A stretch of 64,000 nucleotides of DNA from Actinomadura opuntiae (GCF_030283205.1 NZ_JASNWF010000013.1:1-64000); one strand, 5' to 3'; positions 1-8,332 are shown, numbered from the stretch's first letter. Translations and numbers: made by a program. Notes: generated by a model from the sequence alone, not told the origin.

Positions 1-863
1 AGGCCGCCCGCCAGCAGGCGCAGCAGGCCCCGGCCGCCCCGGCGCAGGCCCCGGCCGCGCCCGCCGCCGCTGCGGCCCGTCCGGCGGGGCGGCACGCCGC
101 CCCCGCGCCCGAGGGCGCGCCCGCCGAGCAGCTCGCGCTGCGCGGCCGGACCGAGAAGATGTCGCGGATCCGGCAGACGATCGCCCGCCGCATGGTGGAG
201 TCGCTGCAGGTGTCGGCGCAGCTGACCACCGTGGTCGAGGTGGACGTCACCAAGATCGCGCGGCTGCGGGAGCAGGCCAAGGCCGACTTCCAGGCCCGCG
301 AGGGCGTCAAGCTGTCGTTCCTGCCGTTCTTCGCGCTCGCCACGGTCGAGGCGCTCAAGGCGCACCCGAAGGTCAACGCCGTCATCGACAGCGAGACCAA
401 CGAGGTGACCTACCACGACGTGGAGAACCTCGGCATCGCCGTCGACGTGCCCGAGCGCGGCCTGATGGTCCCGGTCGTGCACAACGCCGGGCAGCTGAAC
501 CTGGGCGGCCTGGCGCAGCGGATCGCCGACCTGGCCGAGCGCACCCGCACCAACAAGGTGAGCCCGGACGAGCTGGCCGGCGGCACGTTCACGCTGACCA
601 ACACCGGCAGCCGCGGCGCGCTGTTCGACACCCCGATCCTCAACCAGCCGCAGGTCGGCATGCTCGGCACCGGCGCCGTCGTCAAGCGCCCCGCCGTCAT
701 CGACGACCCCGACCTCGGCGAGGTCATCGCGGTGAGGTCGATGGCCTACCTGGCGCTGACCTACGACCACCGGCTGATCGACGGCGCGGACGCCGCCCGC
801 TTCCTCGGCACCATCAAGCACCGCCTGGAGGAGGGCAACTTCGAGGCCGACCTCGGCCTCTGA
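1..863 (+). CDS. sucB: Dihydrolipoamide acyltransferase E2, C-terminal part (5' end outside window)
   Basis: E2 core of a 2-oxoacid dehydrogenase complex; it transfers the acyl group from lipoamide to CoA. The frame is open from the first bases (codons begin at position 3), so the lipoyl and subunit-binding domains lie upstream. The first ~40 visible residues are a flexible Ala/Pro/Gln linker. The catalytic domain starts near MSRIRQTIARRM (position 159) and ends with the active-site DHRLIDG motif just before the stop. It is followed by lipB and lipA, which make the lipoyl cofactor it needs, in the same order as dlaT-lipB-lipA of M. tuberculosis. The acyl specificity (succinyl or acetyl) cannot be decided from the C-terminus, so the symbol is tentative. 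Confidence 0.9.
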   Translation, partial: AARQQAQQAPAAPAQAPAAPAAAAARPAGRHAAPAPEGAPAEQLALRGRTEKMSRIRQTIARRMVESLQVSAQLTTVVEVDVTKIARLREQAKADFQAREGVKLSFLPFFALATVEALKAHPKVNAVIDSETNEVTYHDVENLGIAVDVPERGLMVPVVHNAGQLNLGGLAQRIADLAERTRTNKVSPDELAGGTFTLTNTGSRGALFDTPILNQPQVGMLGTGAVVKRPAVIDDPDLGEVIAVRSMAYLALTYDHRLIDGADAARFLGTIKHRLEEGNFEADLGL

Positions 864-877
864 CCCGTCCTCTCCCC

Positions 878-914
878 CGGGACCCCGCCGCCCCCCGCGG
901 GCGGCGGGGTCCCG
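878..914 (+). terminator. Strong GC hairpin after the E2 gene
   Basis: Perfect 14-bp inverted repeat (878-891 pairing with 901-914) with a 9-nt loop, starting 15 bp after the E2 stop codon. There is no T-tract, which is common for actinomycete terminators. Its position between two separate transcription units supports a terminator. Confidence 0.7.
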
Positions 915-1010
915 CGCGTCTCCGGGGAACCCCGGGAACGTCCCGGCGGAAACCCGGGACCGCGGTGAGAGTCTCACCGTCCGCCGGTGCCGTCCCCGTA
1001 GGGTGGGGAC

Positions 1011-1898
1011 ATGAGGGTGACCGTGACGGGCTCGTCGGGCCTGATCGGATCGGCGCTGGTGCGGGCGCTGCGGGAGGACGGCCACGAGGTCGTCCGGCTG
1101 GTGCGCCGCGAGCCGTCGGCGCCCGACGAGGCGCGCTGGTCCCCCGCCGACGGCTGCGTCGAGGCGGCCGCGCTGGAGGGCGCCGACGCCGTCGTGCACC
1201 TGGCCGGCGCGGGCGTCGGCGACCGGCCGTGGACGAAGGCGTACAAGCGCCGGATCCGCGACAGCCGGCTCGACGGCACCCGGACGCTCGCGGAGGCGAT
1301 CGCCGCCGCGGACCGCCGCCCGCCGGTGCTGGTGTGCGGGTCGGCGATCGGCTTCTACGGCGACACCGGCGACCGGGAGACCGACGAGAAGTCCCCGATG
1401 GGCGGCGGGTTCCTCGCCGCGCTGGTGCGGGACTGGGAGGCCGCCGCCGCGCCGGCCCGCGAGGCCGGGGTCCGGGTCGTGCACCCGCGCACCGGCGTGG
1501 TGCTGGCCCGCGGCGGCGGGATCGTCGGGCGGACGCTGCCGCTGTTCCGGCTCGGGCTCGGCGGCCGGCTCGGCGACGGGTCGCAGTGGACGAGCTGGAT
1601 CGCGCTCGCCGACGAGGTCGCGGCCCTGCGGTTCCTGATCGGCCACGAGGTGTCGGGGCCGGTGAACCTGACCGCGCCGAACCCGGTGACCAACGCCGAG
1701 TACACCGCGGCGCTGGGCCGGGCGCTGCACCGCCCGGCGCGGCTGGCGGTCCCGAGGGCGGTGCTGCGGGCCGCGCTGCGCGACTTCGCCGACGAGGGCC
1801 CGCTGGTCAGCCAGCGGGTTCTGCCGCGGCGGCTGGAGCACGCCGGGTTCCGGTTCCGGTACCCGGACGTCGACTCGGCGCTGGCCGCCGTCCTGTAG
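1011..1898 (+). CDS. TIGR01777 family epimerase/SDR-like protein
   Basis: Extended SDR fold protein of 295 residues. The N-terminal nucleotide-binding motif is TGSSGLIG, slightly altered from TGxxGxxG. The middle holds the family blocks GDRPWT (near 70) and SAIGFYGD (near 113), and the C-terminus is the DUF1731-type segment (LVSQRVLPRRLEHAGF...YPD). Family members are annotated as NAD-dependent epimerases or SulA-like proteins, but no reaction is established. M. tuberculosis has a homologue (Rv2216) at the same place between the E2 gene and lipB. ATG start at the end of GTGGGGAC. The stop codon lies in the first copy of a 14-bp tandem repeat. Confidence 0.9.
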   Translation: MRVTVTGSSGLIGSALVRALREDGHEVVRLVRREPSAPDEARWSPADGCVEAAALEGADAVVHLAGAGVGDRPWTKAYKRRIRDSRLDGTRTLAEAIAAADRRPPVLVCGSAIGFYGDTGDRETDEKSPMGGGFLAALVRDWEAAAAPAREAGVRVVHPRTGVVLARGGGIVGRTLPLFRLGLGGRLGDGSQWTSWIALADEVAALRFLIGHEVSGPVNLTAPNPVTNAEYTAALGRALHRPARLAVPRAVLRAALRDFADEGPLVSQRVLPRRLEHAGFRFRYPDVDSALAAVL

Positions 1899-1956
1899 CG
1901 GCCGTCCTGTAGCGGCCGTCCTGTAGCGGCCGTCCTGTAGCGGCCGTCCTGTAACC
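1887..1956. repeat. 14-bp tandem repeat, five copies, covering a stop codon
   Basis: The unit GCCGTCCTGTAGCG occurs four times exactly (1887-1900, 1901-1914, 1915-1928, 1929-1942) and once imperfectly (1943-1956, ending GTAACC). The TAG of the first copy is the stop codon of the upstream gene, so the stop is repeated in every exact copy. Confidence 0.95.
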
Positions 1957-2077
1957 GCCGTTCGGGGCGCCTCCGTACCGGGCTCGGCAGCGCGAGACCA
2001 AGATTCGCTAAAGTCGCGGCCGATCGCAGGCGGCGGCCCTACGGTGACATCGAAGGGCTTGCCGACGAGGAGGGCGA

Positions 2078-2815
2078 ATGAGCACCGACGGACAGCCGCA
2101 CATCCTCGCCATCGGCGGGGGCACGTTCGTCCCGGACGGCCGGGAGGGCATCGCGCCGAGCCCGCTGATGCGCTACGCGCTGGACCTGACCGGGCAGGAC
2201 CGCCCGCGGATGTGCTTCCTGACGACCGCGGTGGGCGACGGCGCCGAGTACGTCGCGCGCTTCTACGCCGGGTTCTCCCAGCTGGACGCCGAGATCAGCC
2301 ACCTGTCGCTGTTCCCGATGCCGAACGTCGCCGACATGCGCGCGCACCTGCTCACCCAGGACCTGGTCTACGTGTCCGGCGGCAGCGTCGCCAACCTGCT
2401 GGCGCTGTGGCGGCTGCACGGCCTCGACGAGATCATGCGGGAGGCGTGGCAGGAGGGCGTGGTGCTGTCGGGGCAGAGCGCGGGCGCGCTGTGCTGGCAC
2501 GCAGGCGGCAACACCGACTCCTTCGGCCCGCAGCTGCGGCCGCTGACCGACGGGCTCGGCTTCCTGCCGTACTCGTGCGGCGTGCACTACGACAGCGACC
2601 CGCAGCGCCGCCCGCTGCTGCAGCAGCTCGTCGGCGAGGGCACGCTGCCCGGCGGGTACGCGGCGGACGAGTCGGTCGGCCTGCACTACGTCGGCACCGA
2701 ATTCGTCCAGGCCGTGTCGTACCGGCAGGACGCGGGCGCCTACCGGGTCGAGCCGGACGGTCCGGGCACCGCGAAGGAGACGCGGATCGAGCCGCGCCTG
2801 CTCGCCTCGCTCTGA
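2078..2815 (+). CDS. Peptidase E / S51 family serine peptidase
   Basis: 245 residues, the usual size for the S51 peptidase family (Asp-specific dipeptidase E and cyanophycinase-like enzymes), which use a Ser nucleophile in a class I glutamine-amidotransferase-like fold. The N-terminus has AIGGGTF. The nucleophile elbow is GQSAGA, with Ser134, and the VSGGSVANLL segment (99-108) matches the family. Cytosolic, with no signal peptide. The ATG at 2078 follows GAGGAGGGCGA, a strong ribosome binding site. It lies between the TIGR01777 gene and lipB, 46 bp before lipB. Substrate unknown; dipeptide hydrolysis is the family expectation. Confidence 0.87.
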   Translation: MSTDGQPHILAIGGGTFVPDGREGIAPSPLMRYALDLTGQDRPRMCFLTTAVGDGAEYVARFYAGFSQLDAEISHLSLFPMPNVADMRAHLLTQDLVYVSGGSVANLLALWRLHGLDEIMREAWQEGVVLSGQSAGALCWHAGGNTDSFGPQLRPLTDGLGFLPYSCGVHYDSDPQRRPLLQQLVGEGTLPGGYAADESVGLHYVGTEFVQAVSYRQDAGAYRVEPDGPGTAKETRIEPRLLASL

Positions 2816-2861
2816 CGCGCGCCCTGATGGACCGATCGCCGGGCGACGTAGGCTGGCGGAC

Positions 2862-3599
2862 GTGAGTGATCTGGACGTGCGGGGGGCCGCACCCGAGACG
2901 CCCCCCGAGCAGGCGCCGGCGACCGACCGGCTGGTCATCGTCCACGCGGGGTTCGGGACCGCGGCCGTCCCCTACCTCGACGGCTGGGAGCTGCAGAAGC
3001 GCACCCACGCGCTGCGCGCCGACGACGTGATCCCCGACACCGTGCTGCTGATGGAGCACCAGCCGGTGTACACCGCGGGCAAGCGGACCGGGGCGCTCGA
3101 CCGCCCCTTCGGCGACCCCGGCGCGCCGGTCGTGGACGTCGACCGCGGCGGCAAGATCACCTGGCATGGTCCGGGGCAGCTGACCGGCTACCCGATCGTG
3201 CGGCTGCCCGACCCGCCGGACGTCGTCTCCTACGTCCGGCTGCTGGAGCGGATGATGATGGCGGTGTGCGCCGAGTTCGGCCTGGAGACCGCCACCGTCG
3301 AGGGGCGCAGCGGGCTGTGGGTGCCCGGCACCCCCGACCGCAAGATCGGCTCGATCGGGATCCGGGTGGCGCGCGGCGTGGCGATGCACGGGTTCATGCT
3401 GAACTGCGACAACGACATGGGCTGGTTCGACAAGATCGTGCCGTGCGGGATCCGGGACGCGGAGTCCACCAACCTCAGCCGCGAGGTCGGCCGGGACGTC
3501 ACCGTCGCCGAGGTCACGCCGCTGGTGGAGCGGCACCTCGCCGAGGCGCTCGGCGGGCGGCGGACCTTCCACCGGACGACGGCGCAGCTCGGCGTCTGA
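2862..3599 (+). CDS. lipB: Octanoyl-[ACP]:protein N-octanoyltransferase LipB
   Basis: Transfers octanoate from acyl carrier protein to the lipoyl-domain lysine of E2 subunits, the first step of de novo lipoylation. The 245-residue protein has the RGGKITWHGPGQ signature (95-106), the catalytic Lys in DRKIGSIG (Lys161) and the nucleophilic Cys in IVPCGI (Cys195), matching the Cys/Lys dyad known for LipB. The start is GTG. The N-terminal ~20 residues form a Pro/Ala-rich extension before the conserved domain, so a slightly later start is possible. LipA, the next enzyme of the pathway, is encoded at 4329. Confidence 0.96.
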   Translation: MSDLDVRGAAPETPPEQAPATDRLVIVHAGFGTAAVPYLDGWELQKRTHALRADDVIPDTVLLMEHQPVYTAGKRTGALDRPFGDPGAPVVDVDRGGKITWHGPGQLTGYPIVRLPDPPDVVSYVRLLERMMMAVCAEFGLETATVEGRSGLWVPGTPDRKIGSIGIRVARGVAMHGFMLNCDNDMGWFDKIVPCGIRDAESTNLSREVGRDVTVAEVTPLVERHLAEALGGRRTFHRTTAQLGV

Positions 3600-3608
3600 C
3601 CGAACGGT

Positions 3609-4106
3609 TCAGCCGGTCGGGAACATCAGCTTGTAGACGGCCTGGCCCTGGTCGGCCGCGGTCTGGAAGAACGCGGTGACGCCTTCGTAGGCGGGCTTCA
3701 GGACGCGGTCGCGGGCCGCGGGGTCCATCCGGGCCGCGTCCTGCACCCCGGCCCGGGCCATGGCCGCCGGATCGAACCGCGCCGCGACGGCGCCGAACGG
3801 CGTCGCGGCCAGATGGTCGGCGGCGGGCTTCACCCGGTCGGGCGCCAGGTAGATCACGTCCATGCCGAGCTCGTCGGCGCCGTCCTCGGTGAGCAGCCGG
3901 CCGCCGCACACCACGTCCGCCTCCGGCTGGCGGCCCTCCCACGGGTCGCCGGTCACCAGGTAGTGCAGCGCCTGCCAGGCGCCGCCGACGTCCAGCGGCG
4001 CGACGGGGACGCGGCGCCGCCAGTCCGGCTCGCCGAACACGCGGCGGGCGATCCGGGCGGGATCCGGCTCACCCTCCAGCACCGGCGGCACCCTGAGGTA
4101 CGACAT
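3609..4106 (-). CDS. DUF1877 family protein
   Basis: 165 residues from the ATG at 4106 (MSYLRVPP). An upstream in-frame ATG at 4163 would add 19 residues that do not look like the family. The protein resembles DUF1877 proteins: an N-terminal YLRVPP segment, then WQALHYLVTGDPWEG in the centre and a C-terminal domain (KPAYEGVTAFFQTAADQGQ). No enzymatic function is known for the family. No signal peptide or membrane segment is seen. It is an isolated minus-strand gene between lipB and lipA, convergent with lipB and divergent from lipA. M. tuberculosis has no gene here. Confidence 0.75.
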   Translation of the reverse strand: MSYLRVPPVLEGEPDPARIARRVFGEPDWRRRVPVAPLDVGGAWQALHYLVTGDPWEGRQPEADVVCGGRLLTEDGADELGMDVIYLAPDRVKPAADHLAATPFGAVAARFDPAAMARAGVQDAARMDPAARDRVLKPAYEGVTAFFQTAADQGQAVYKLMFPTG

Positions 4107-4328
4107 TGCCAGACCCACTGCGGTCCTCCATGCGAACGCGGTTGCGTGACGACAGGGAGTCACCCTAGAGAGAAGCGCCGGTGGTCATGGGCCGAAACAC
4201 GCGAATCGACGGCGCGGACCCGGTAACGTCACGCTTTCGAGATCGCCTCGATACCGCGTCGAGCCCACCGCTCGCGGGCCGCGCCGGCCCGATGTGCCGT
4301 CGCGCTGATCGCGACGTAACCTGAACGG

Positions 4329-5258
4329 GTGACGACGGTGACACCAGAGGGGCGCAAGCTCCTGCGCGTAGAGGCCCGCAACAGCCAGACCCCGATCGAG
4401 CGCAAGCCCGAGTGGATCAAGACGCGGCTGAAGATGGGCCCGCAGTACCGGGAGCTCATCGGCCTGGTGAAGTCCGAGGGCCTGCACACGGTGTGCCAGG
4501 AGGCGGGCTGCCCCAACATCTTCGAATGCTGGGAGGACCGCGAGGCCACCTTCCTCATCGGCGGCGACCAGTGCACCCGCCGCTGCGACTTCTGCCAGAT
4601 CGACACCGGCAAGCCCGCCGCGTTCGACCGGGACGAGCCGCGCCGCGTCGCCGAGTCCGTCGCGACGATGGGGCTGAAGTACGCGACCGTCACCGGCGTC
4701 GCCCGCGACGACCTGGAGGACGGCGGCGCCTGGCTGTACGCCGAGACCGTCCGGCAGATCCACGCCGCCGTCCCCGGCTGCGGCGTCGAGCTCCTGATCC
4801 CCGACTTCAACGCCGTCCCCGAGCAGCTCGCCGAGGTGTTCTCCGCCCGTCCCGAGGTGCTGGCGCACAACGTCGAGACCGTGCCGCGGATCTTCAAGCG
4901 GATCCGGCCCGGGTTCCGCTACGAGCGCTCCCTCGAGGTGATCACCAGGGCCCGCGAGGACGGCCTGGTCACCAAGTCCAACCTGATCCTCGGCATGGGC
5001 GAGACCCGCGAGGAGGTCTCGGCGGCGCTGCGCGACCTGCACGCGGCGGGCTGCGAGCTGATCACCATCACCCAGTACCTCCGGCCGAGCCCCCGCCACC
5101 ACCCGGTGGAGCGCTGGGTGAAGCCCGAGGAGTTCGTCGAGCTGAACGCCGAGGCCGAGGAGATCGGCTTCGCGGGCGTCATGTCCGGGCCGCTCGTGCG
5201 GTCCAGCTACCGCGCCGGACGCCTCTACAAGCAGGCGATCGAGGCCCGGCAGGCCTGA
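4329..5258 (+). CDS. lipA: Lipoyl synthase LipA
   Basis: Radical-SAM enzyme that inserts two sulfur atoms into protein-bound octanoate. It is 309 residues long with a GTG start. The auxiliary-cluster cysteines are Cys56, Cys61 and Cys67 (CQEAGCPNIFEC), and the radical-SAM CxxxCxxC is Cys82, Cys86, Cys89. The C-terminal RSSY motif (about 291-294) supplies the serine ligand of the auxiliary cluster. All signature residues are intact. It works directly after LipB and targets E2 subunits such as the one at the left edge. The 222 bp upstream hold the divergent starts of lipA and the DUF1877 gene; I see no clear operator there. Confidence 0.97.
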   Translation: MTTVTPEGRKLLRVEARNSQTPIERKPEWIKTRLKMGPQYRELIGLVKSEGLHTVCQEAGCPNIFECWEDREATFLIGGDQCTRRCDFCQIDTGKPAAFDRDEPRRVAESVATMGLKYATVTGVARDDLEDGGAWLYAETVRQIHAAVPGCGVELLIPDFNAVPEQLAEVFSARPEVLAHNVETVPRIFKRIRPGFRYERSLEVITRAREDGLVTKSNLILGMGETREEVSAALRDLHAAGCELITITQYLRPSPRHHPVERWVKPEEFVELNAEAEEIGFAGVMSGPLVRSSYRAGRLYKQAIEARQA

Positions 5259-5282
5259 TTCCGCGTACCGGCGACTCCGGCC

Positions 5283-5422
5283 CGCACGCGAGCGCGTGAC
5301 CTGAGCCCGGAGCGAGCCGGAGGCGAGCTCCGGGCGAAGATCGCGAAGCGATGCCGCGCTCGCCGCTGCAGCGATCGGCCTGCGAGCCGCCAGGCGAGCA
5401 GGTCGAGTCGCGGAAGCGATCA
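5283..5422. repeat. Divergent member (copy D) of the structured repeat family
   Basis: Palindrome-rich non-coding segment filling the gap between lipA and the DUF4191 gene. It has two hairpins. In one, 9-bp arms (5305-5313 with 5327-5335) flank the loop GAGCCGGAGGCGA. In the other, 5-bp arms (5379-5383 with 5398-5402) flank GAGCCGCCAGGCGA. Read on the minus strand both loops start TCGC and end GCTC, as in copies A-C, and words such as CGCGATC and GATCGCTGCA recur. The stem sequences are quite different, so membership is inferred from architecture. Confidence 0.5.
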
Positions 5423-5476
5423 ATACAGCGGGGACGGGTGGTCGGCCGGGGGTCCCGGCCGACTATCCTTGGGTTC

Positions 5477-6172
5477 ATGTCGAAAACGCCCGCGGACGGG
5501 GGCCAGGAGCGTCCGGGCCGCCTCAAGCAGATCCGCATGGTCGCCCAGGTGCTCCGCCAGGCCGACCCGAAGGCCCTTCCGATCGTCGCCGCGTCGGCGC
5601 TCGGCACCCTGATCGTCGTCGTCGTGATCGGGCTGGTGATCGGCCGGCTGTGGATCTTCGTCCCGCTGGGCGTCCTGGCCGCCGCCGCCGTCGGCATGAT
5701 CGTCTTCGGTCAGCTGGCGCAGCGCGCGCAGTACAAGGTGATCGCCGGGCAGCCCGGCGCGGCCGCCGCGGTGCTGAAGAACATGCGCGGCGACTGGACG
5801 GTCACCGAGGCCGTCGCCGGCAACCGCAACCTCGACATGGTGCACCGCGTCGTGGGCCGTCCCGGCGTCATCCTCGTGTCGGAGGGCCCGCGCAACCGGG
5901 TCGGGCAGCTGCTCGGCGCGGAGAAGCGGCGCATCTCCCGCGCCGCGCAGCAGGTGCCGATCTACGACGTGCAGGTCGGCGACGACGAGGACCAGATCCC
6001 CGTCGGCAAGCTGCAGCGGCACCTGATGAAGCTGCCCCGCAACCTCACCAAGGCGCAGGTCGGGGAGCTGAACGACCGGCTCCAGGCGCTGCCCCGCTCC
6101 ATGCAGATGCCGAAGGGCCCGATCCCGAAGGGCGCCAAGATGCCCAAGGGCCCCAAGCCCAAGATGCGGTAG
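5477..6172 (+). CDS. DUF4191 family membrane protein
   Basis: 231 residues from the ATG at 5477. Two adjacent hydrophobic segments (about 38-60 and 63-85) suggest a membrane hairpin. The rest is a cytosolic domain with the block VVGRPGVILVSEGP and a very basic tail rich in Lys, Pro and Gly (PKGPxPKG repeats). This matches the DUF4191 family, of unknown function, which sits between lipA and the RDD gene in mycobacteria as well (Rv2219). The tail could contact nucleic acid or anionic lipid; that is only a guess from charge. It ends 48 bp before the convergent RDD gene, with a terminator between them. Confidence 0.85.
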   Translation: MSKTPADGGQERPGRLKQIRMVAQVLRQADPKALPIVAASALGTLIVVVVIGLVIGRLWIFVPLGVLAAAAVGMIVFGQLAQRAQYKVIAGQPGAAAAVLKNMRGDWTVTEAVAGNRNLDMVHRVVGRPGVILVSEGPRNRVGQLLGAEKRRISRAAQQVPIYDVQVGDDEDQIPVGKLQRHLMKLPRNLTKAQVGELNDRLQALPRSMQMPKGPIPKGAKMPKGPKPKMR

Positions 6173-6186
6173 CGGCGGAACGGAAG

Positions 6187-6210
6187 AGCGCCCCCTCGGG
6201 GGCGCTTTTT
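6187..6210. terminator. Terminator between convergent DUF4191 and RDD genes
   Basis: Hairpin AGCGCCCC-CTCG-GGGGCGCT followed directly by a run of Ts (6206-6210), the classic intrinsic terminator shape. It lies 14 bp after the DUF4191 stop and 10 bp from the stop of the opposing RDD gene. Confidence 0.85.
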
Positions 6211-6220
6211 GTTCGTCCGG

Positions 6221-6706
6221 TCAGATGTTCACGACGGCGGTGTTGGACGCGCGGTCGTGCATGCCGCGGTAGTCGCGGTCCCAGATCAGCGCGGGCAGGA
6301 TCAGCAGCAGCAGGGCCGTCCGGGCGAACCCCATGAGGAACCCGACGGGCCGCCCGTCCAGCCGCGCGACCCGGATGCCGCACAGCCGCTTGCCGGCGGT
6401 GGTGCCGAGCGTGGCGGTCAGCACCCACGCCTGGATCCCGAAGACGGCCAGCGTCGCCAGGCTGCGCTGCGGCGCCGACCAGTCGAGGCTGCGCGCCACC
6501 AGGCTCGCGACCAGCATCGACAGCCCCCAGTCCAGGAACAGCGCGACCAGCCGGCGGCCGTAGGACGCGATGGCCCCGCTCCCGCTCTCCGGCAGCCCGA
6601 GCCGCTCGCCCGGGCGGCCGAGGTCGGCGCCGGCCGAGCGCGCCCCGCCGAGCCACGTCTGCGTCCACCGCGGCCCCGCGGCCTGCTGCTCTTTACCACC
6701 GCTCAT
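6221..6706 (-). CDS. RDD family membrane protein
   Basis: 161 residues. The N-terminal ~50 are soluble and polar. The RDD domain follows: YGRRLVALFLDWGLSMLVASLV gives a first membrane helix with the family Arg/Asp residues, a second helix covers LATLAVFGIQAWVLTATLG, then TTAGKRLCGIRV, and a last helix covers FARTALLLLILPALIW. The motif DRDYRGMHDRASNTAVV closes the protein, as is typical for the family. Function unknown; RDD proteins are sometimes linked to transport. The ATG at 6706 lies upstream of and divergent from glnA1, the same arrangement as in mycobacteria. Confidence 0.88.
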   Translation of the reverse strand: MSGGKEQQAAGPRWTQTWLGGARSAGADLGRPGERLGLPESGSGAIASYGRRLVALFLDWGLSMLVASLVARSLDWSAPQRSLATLAVFGIQAWVLTATLGTTAGKRLCGIRVARLDGRPVGFLMGFARTALLLLILPALIWDRDYRGMHDRASNTAVVNI

Positions 6707-6807
6707 GGCCTCTACGCTATCCCGTCCCCCGCCGGGTTCCGACCGGGCTCCCCTGGGGAGGGAGACCCGTGGAGCAGGACGGCCGGCGCCGCGTCCCCCC
6801 GCGCCGC

Positions 6808-6845
6808 GTAACACAGCCGAAACATATGGGACACGGCCGGGAAAC
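6808..6845 (+). promoter_or_regulatory. GlnR box upstream of glnA1
   Basis: Four pentamers separated by exactly 6 bp: GTAAC (6808-6812), GAAAC (6819-6823), GACAC (6830-6834), GAAAC (6841-6845). This fits the actinomycete GlnR consensus gTnAc-n6-GaAAc repeated twice. It ends 50 bp before the glnA1 start, where GlnR activates or represses in Streptomyces. Seen directly; the GlnR gene itself is not in the window. Confidence 0.85.
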
Positions 6846-6895
6846 GGCCCCGCCGTAACCTGCGAGATGCCCAAAAAGCGCACCGAGGAGGCTGG

Positions 6896-8320
6896 ATGTT
6901 CAGCAGCGCCGAAGAGGTCCTGAGCTATCTCCAGAACGAGGACGTCAAGTTCGTCGACTGTCGGTTCGTCGACCTGCCGGGCAAGATGCAGCACTTCACG
7001 TTCCCCGTCGAGAACTTCGGCGAGAGCGTCTTCACCGACGGGCTGATGTTCGACGGGTCGTCGGTGCGCGGGTTCCAGGAGATCCACGAGTCGGACATGC
7101 TCCTGCTGCCGGACCCGTCCACCGCCGTCGTCGACCCGTTCCGCCAGCACAAGACCCTCGTGCTGAACTTCTTCGTGCACGACCCGCTGACGGGCGAGCC
7201 CTACAGCCGCGACCCGCGCAACATCGCCCGCAAGGCCCAGGACTACCTGCGCGGCACCGGCATCGCCGACACGGTCTACTGCGGCCCCGAGGCCGAGTTC
7301 TACATCTTCGACGACGTCCGCTTCGAGACCAAGCAGAACGCGGGCTACTACTTCCTCGACTCGATCGAGGGCGCGTGGAACACCGGGCGCGAGGAGGCGG
7401 GCGGCAACCTCGGCGCCAAGCCCCCGTACAAGGGCGGCTACTTCCCCGTCCCGCCGATGGACCACTACACCGACCTGCGGTCGGAGATGGTCTCCCAGCT
7501 CATCGAGTGCGGCATCGCCGTGGAGATGCAGCACCACGAGGTCGGCACCGCGGGCCAGGCGGAGATCGACTTCCGCTTCGACACGCTCCTGAAGACCGCC
7601 GACAACCTGATGCTCTACAAGTACATCGTCAAGAGCGTCGCCCGGTCCGCCGGCAAGAGCGTCACCTTCATGCCCAAGCCGATCTTCGGTGACAACGGGT
7701 CGGGCATGCACGTCCACCAGTCGCTGTGGAAGGACGGCGCGCCGCTGTTCTACGACGAGGTCGGCTACGCGGGCCTGTCGGACACCGCGCGGCACTACAT
7801 CGGCGGCCTGCTCCGGCACGCCCCGTCCCTGCTGGCCTTCACCAACCCGACGGTGAACAGCTACCACCGGCTCGTGCCCGGCTTCGAGGCGCCGGTCAAC
7901 CTGGTCTACTCGCAGCGCAACCGCTCGGCGTGCATCCGGGTCCCGATCACCGGCTCGAACCCGAAGGCCAAGCGCATCGAGTTCCGCGTCCCCGACCCGT
8001 CCTGCAACCCCTACCTCGCCTTCTCGGCGATGCTGATGGCGGGCCTGGACGGCATCAAGAACAAGATCGAGCCGCCGGAGCCGGTCGACAAGGACCTCTA
8101 CGAGCTGCCGCCCGAGGAGGCCCGCGCCATCCCGCAGGTCCCGGGCACGCTTCCCGCGGTCCTGGAGGCCCTGGAGGCCGACCACGACTACCTGCTCGAG
8201 GGCGGGGTGTTCACCCCGGACCTCATCGAGACCTACATCGCGATGAAGAACGAGTTCGAGATCGACCCGATCCGCCTGCGCCCCCACCCGCACGAGTTCG
8301 AGCTGTACTACGACGTCTGA
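6896..8320 (+). CDS. glnA: Type I glutamine synthetase GlnA1
   Basis: Makes glutamine from glutamate, ammonia and ATP; the main nitrogen-assimilation enzyme, a cytosolic dodecamer. The 474-residue protein has the class I signatures: FDGSSVRGFQ (52-61), PEAEFYIFD (131-139), the ATP-binding KPIFGDNGSGMHVHQS (261-276) and NRSACIRVP. The adenylylation site is Tyr402 in KDLYELPPEE, so it can be shut off by the GlnE encoded at 18706-21753. The ATG follows GAGGAGGCTGG, an excellent ribosome binding site. A full GlnR box lies 50 bp upstream and a terminator lies just downstream. Confidence 0.98.
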   Translation: MFSSAEEVLSYLQNEDVKFVDCRFVDLPGKMQHFTFPVENFGESVFTDGLMFDGSSVRGFQEIHESDMLLLPDPSTAVVDPFRQHKTLVLNFFVHDPLTGEPYSRDPRNIARKAQDYLRGTGIADTVYCGPEAEFYIFDDVRFETKQNAGYYFLDSIEGAWNTGREEAGGNLGAKPPYKGGYFPVPPMDHYTDLRSEMVSQLIECGIAVEMQHHEVGTAGQAEIDFRFDTLLKTADNLMLYKYIVKSVARSAGKSVTFMPKPIFGDNGSGMHVHQSLWKDGAPLFYDEVGYAGLSDTARHYIGGLLRHAPSLLAFTNPTVNSYHRLVPGFEAPVNLVYSQRNRSACIRVPITGSNPKAKRIEFRVPDPSCNPYLAFSAMLMAGLDGIKNKIEPPEPVDKDLYELPPEEARAIPQVPGTLPAVLEALEADHDYLLEGGVFTPDLIETYIAMKNEFEIDPIRLRPHPHEFELYYDV

Positions 8321-8332
8321 TTGGCGTTCCGG

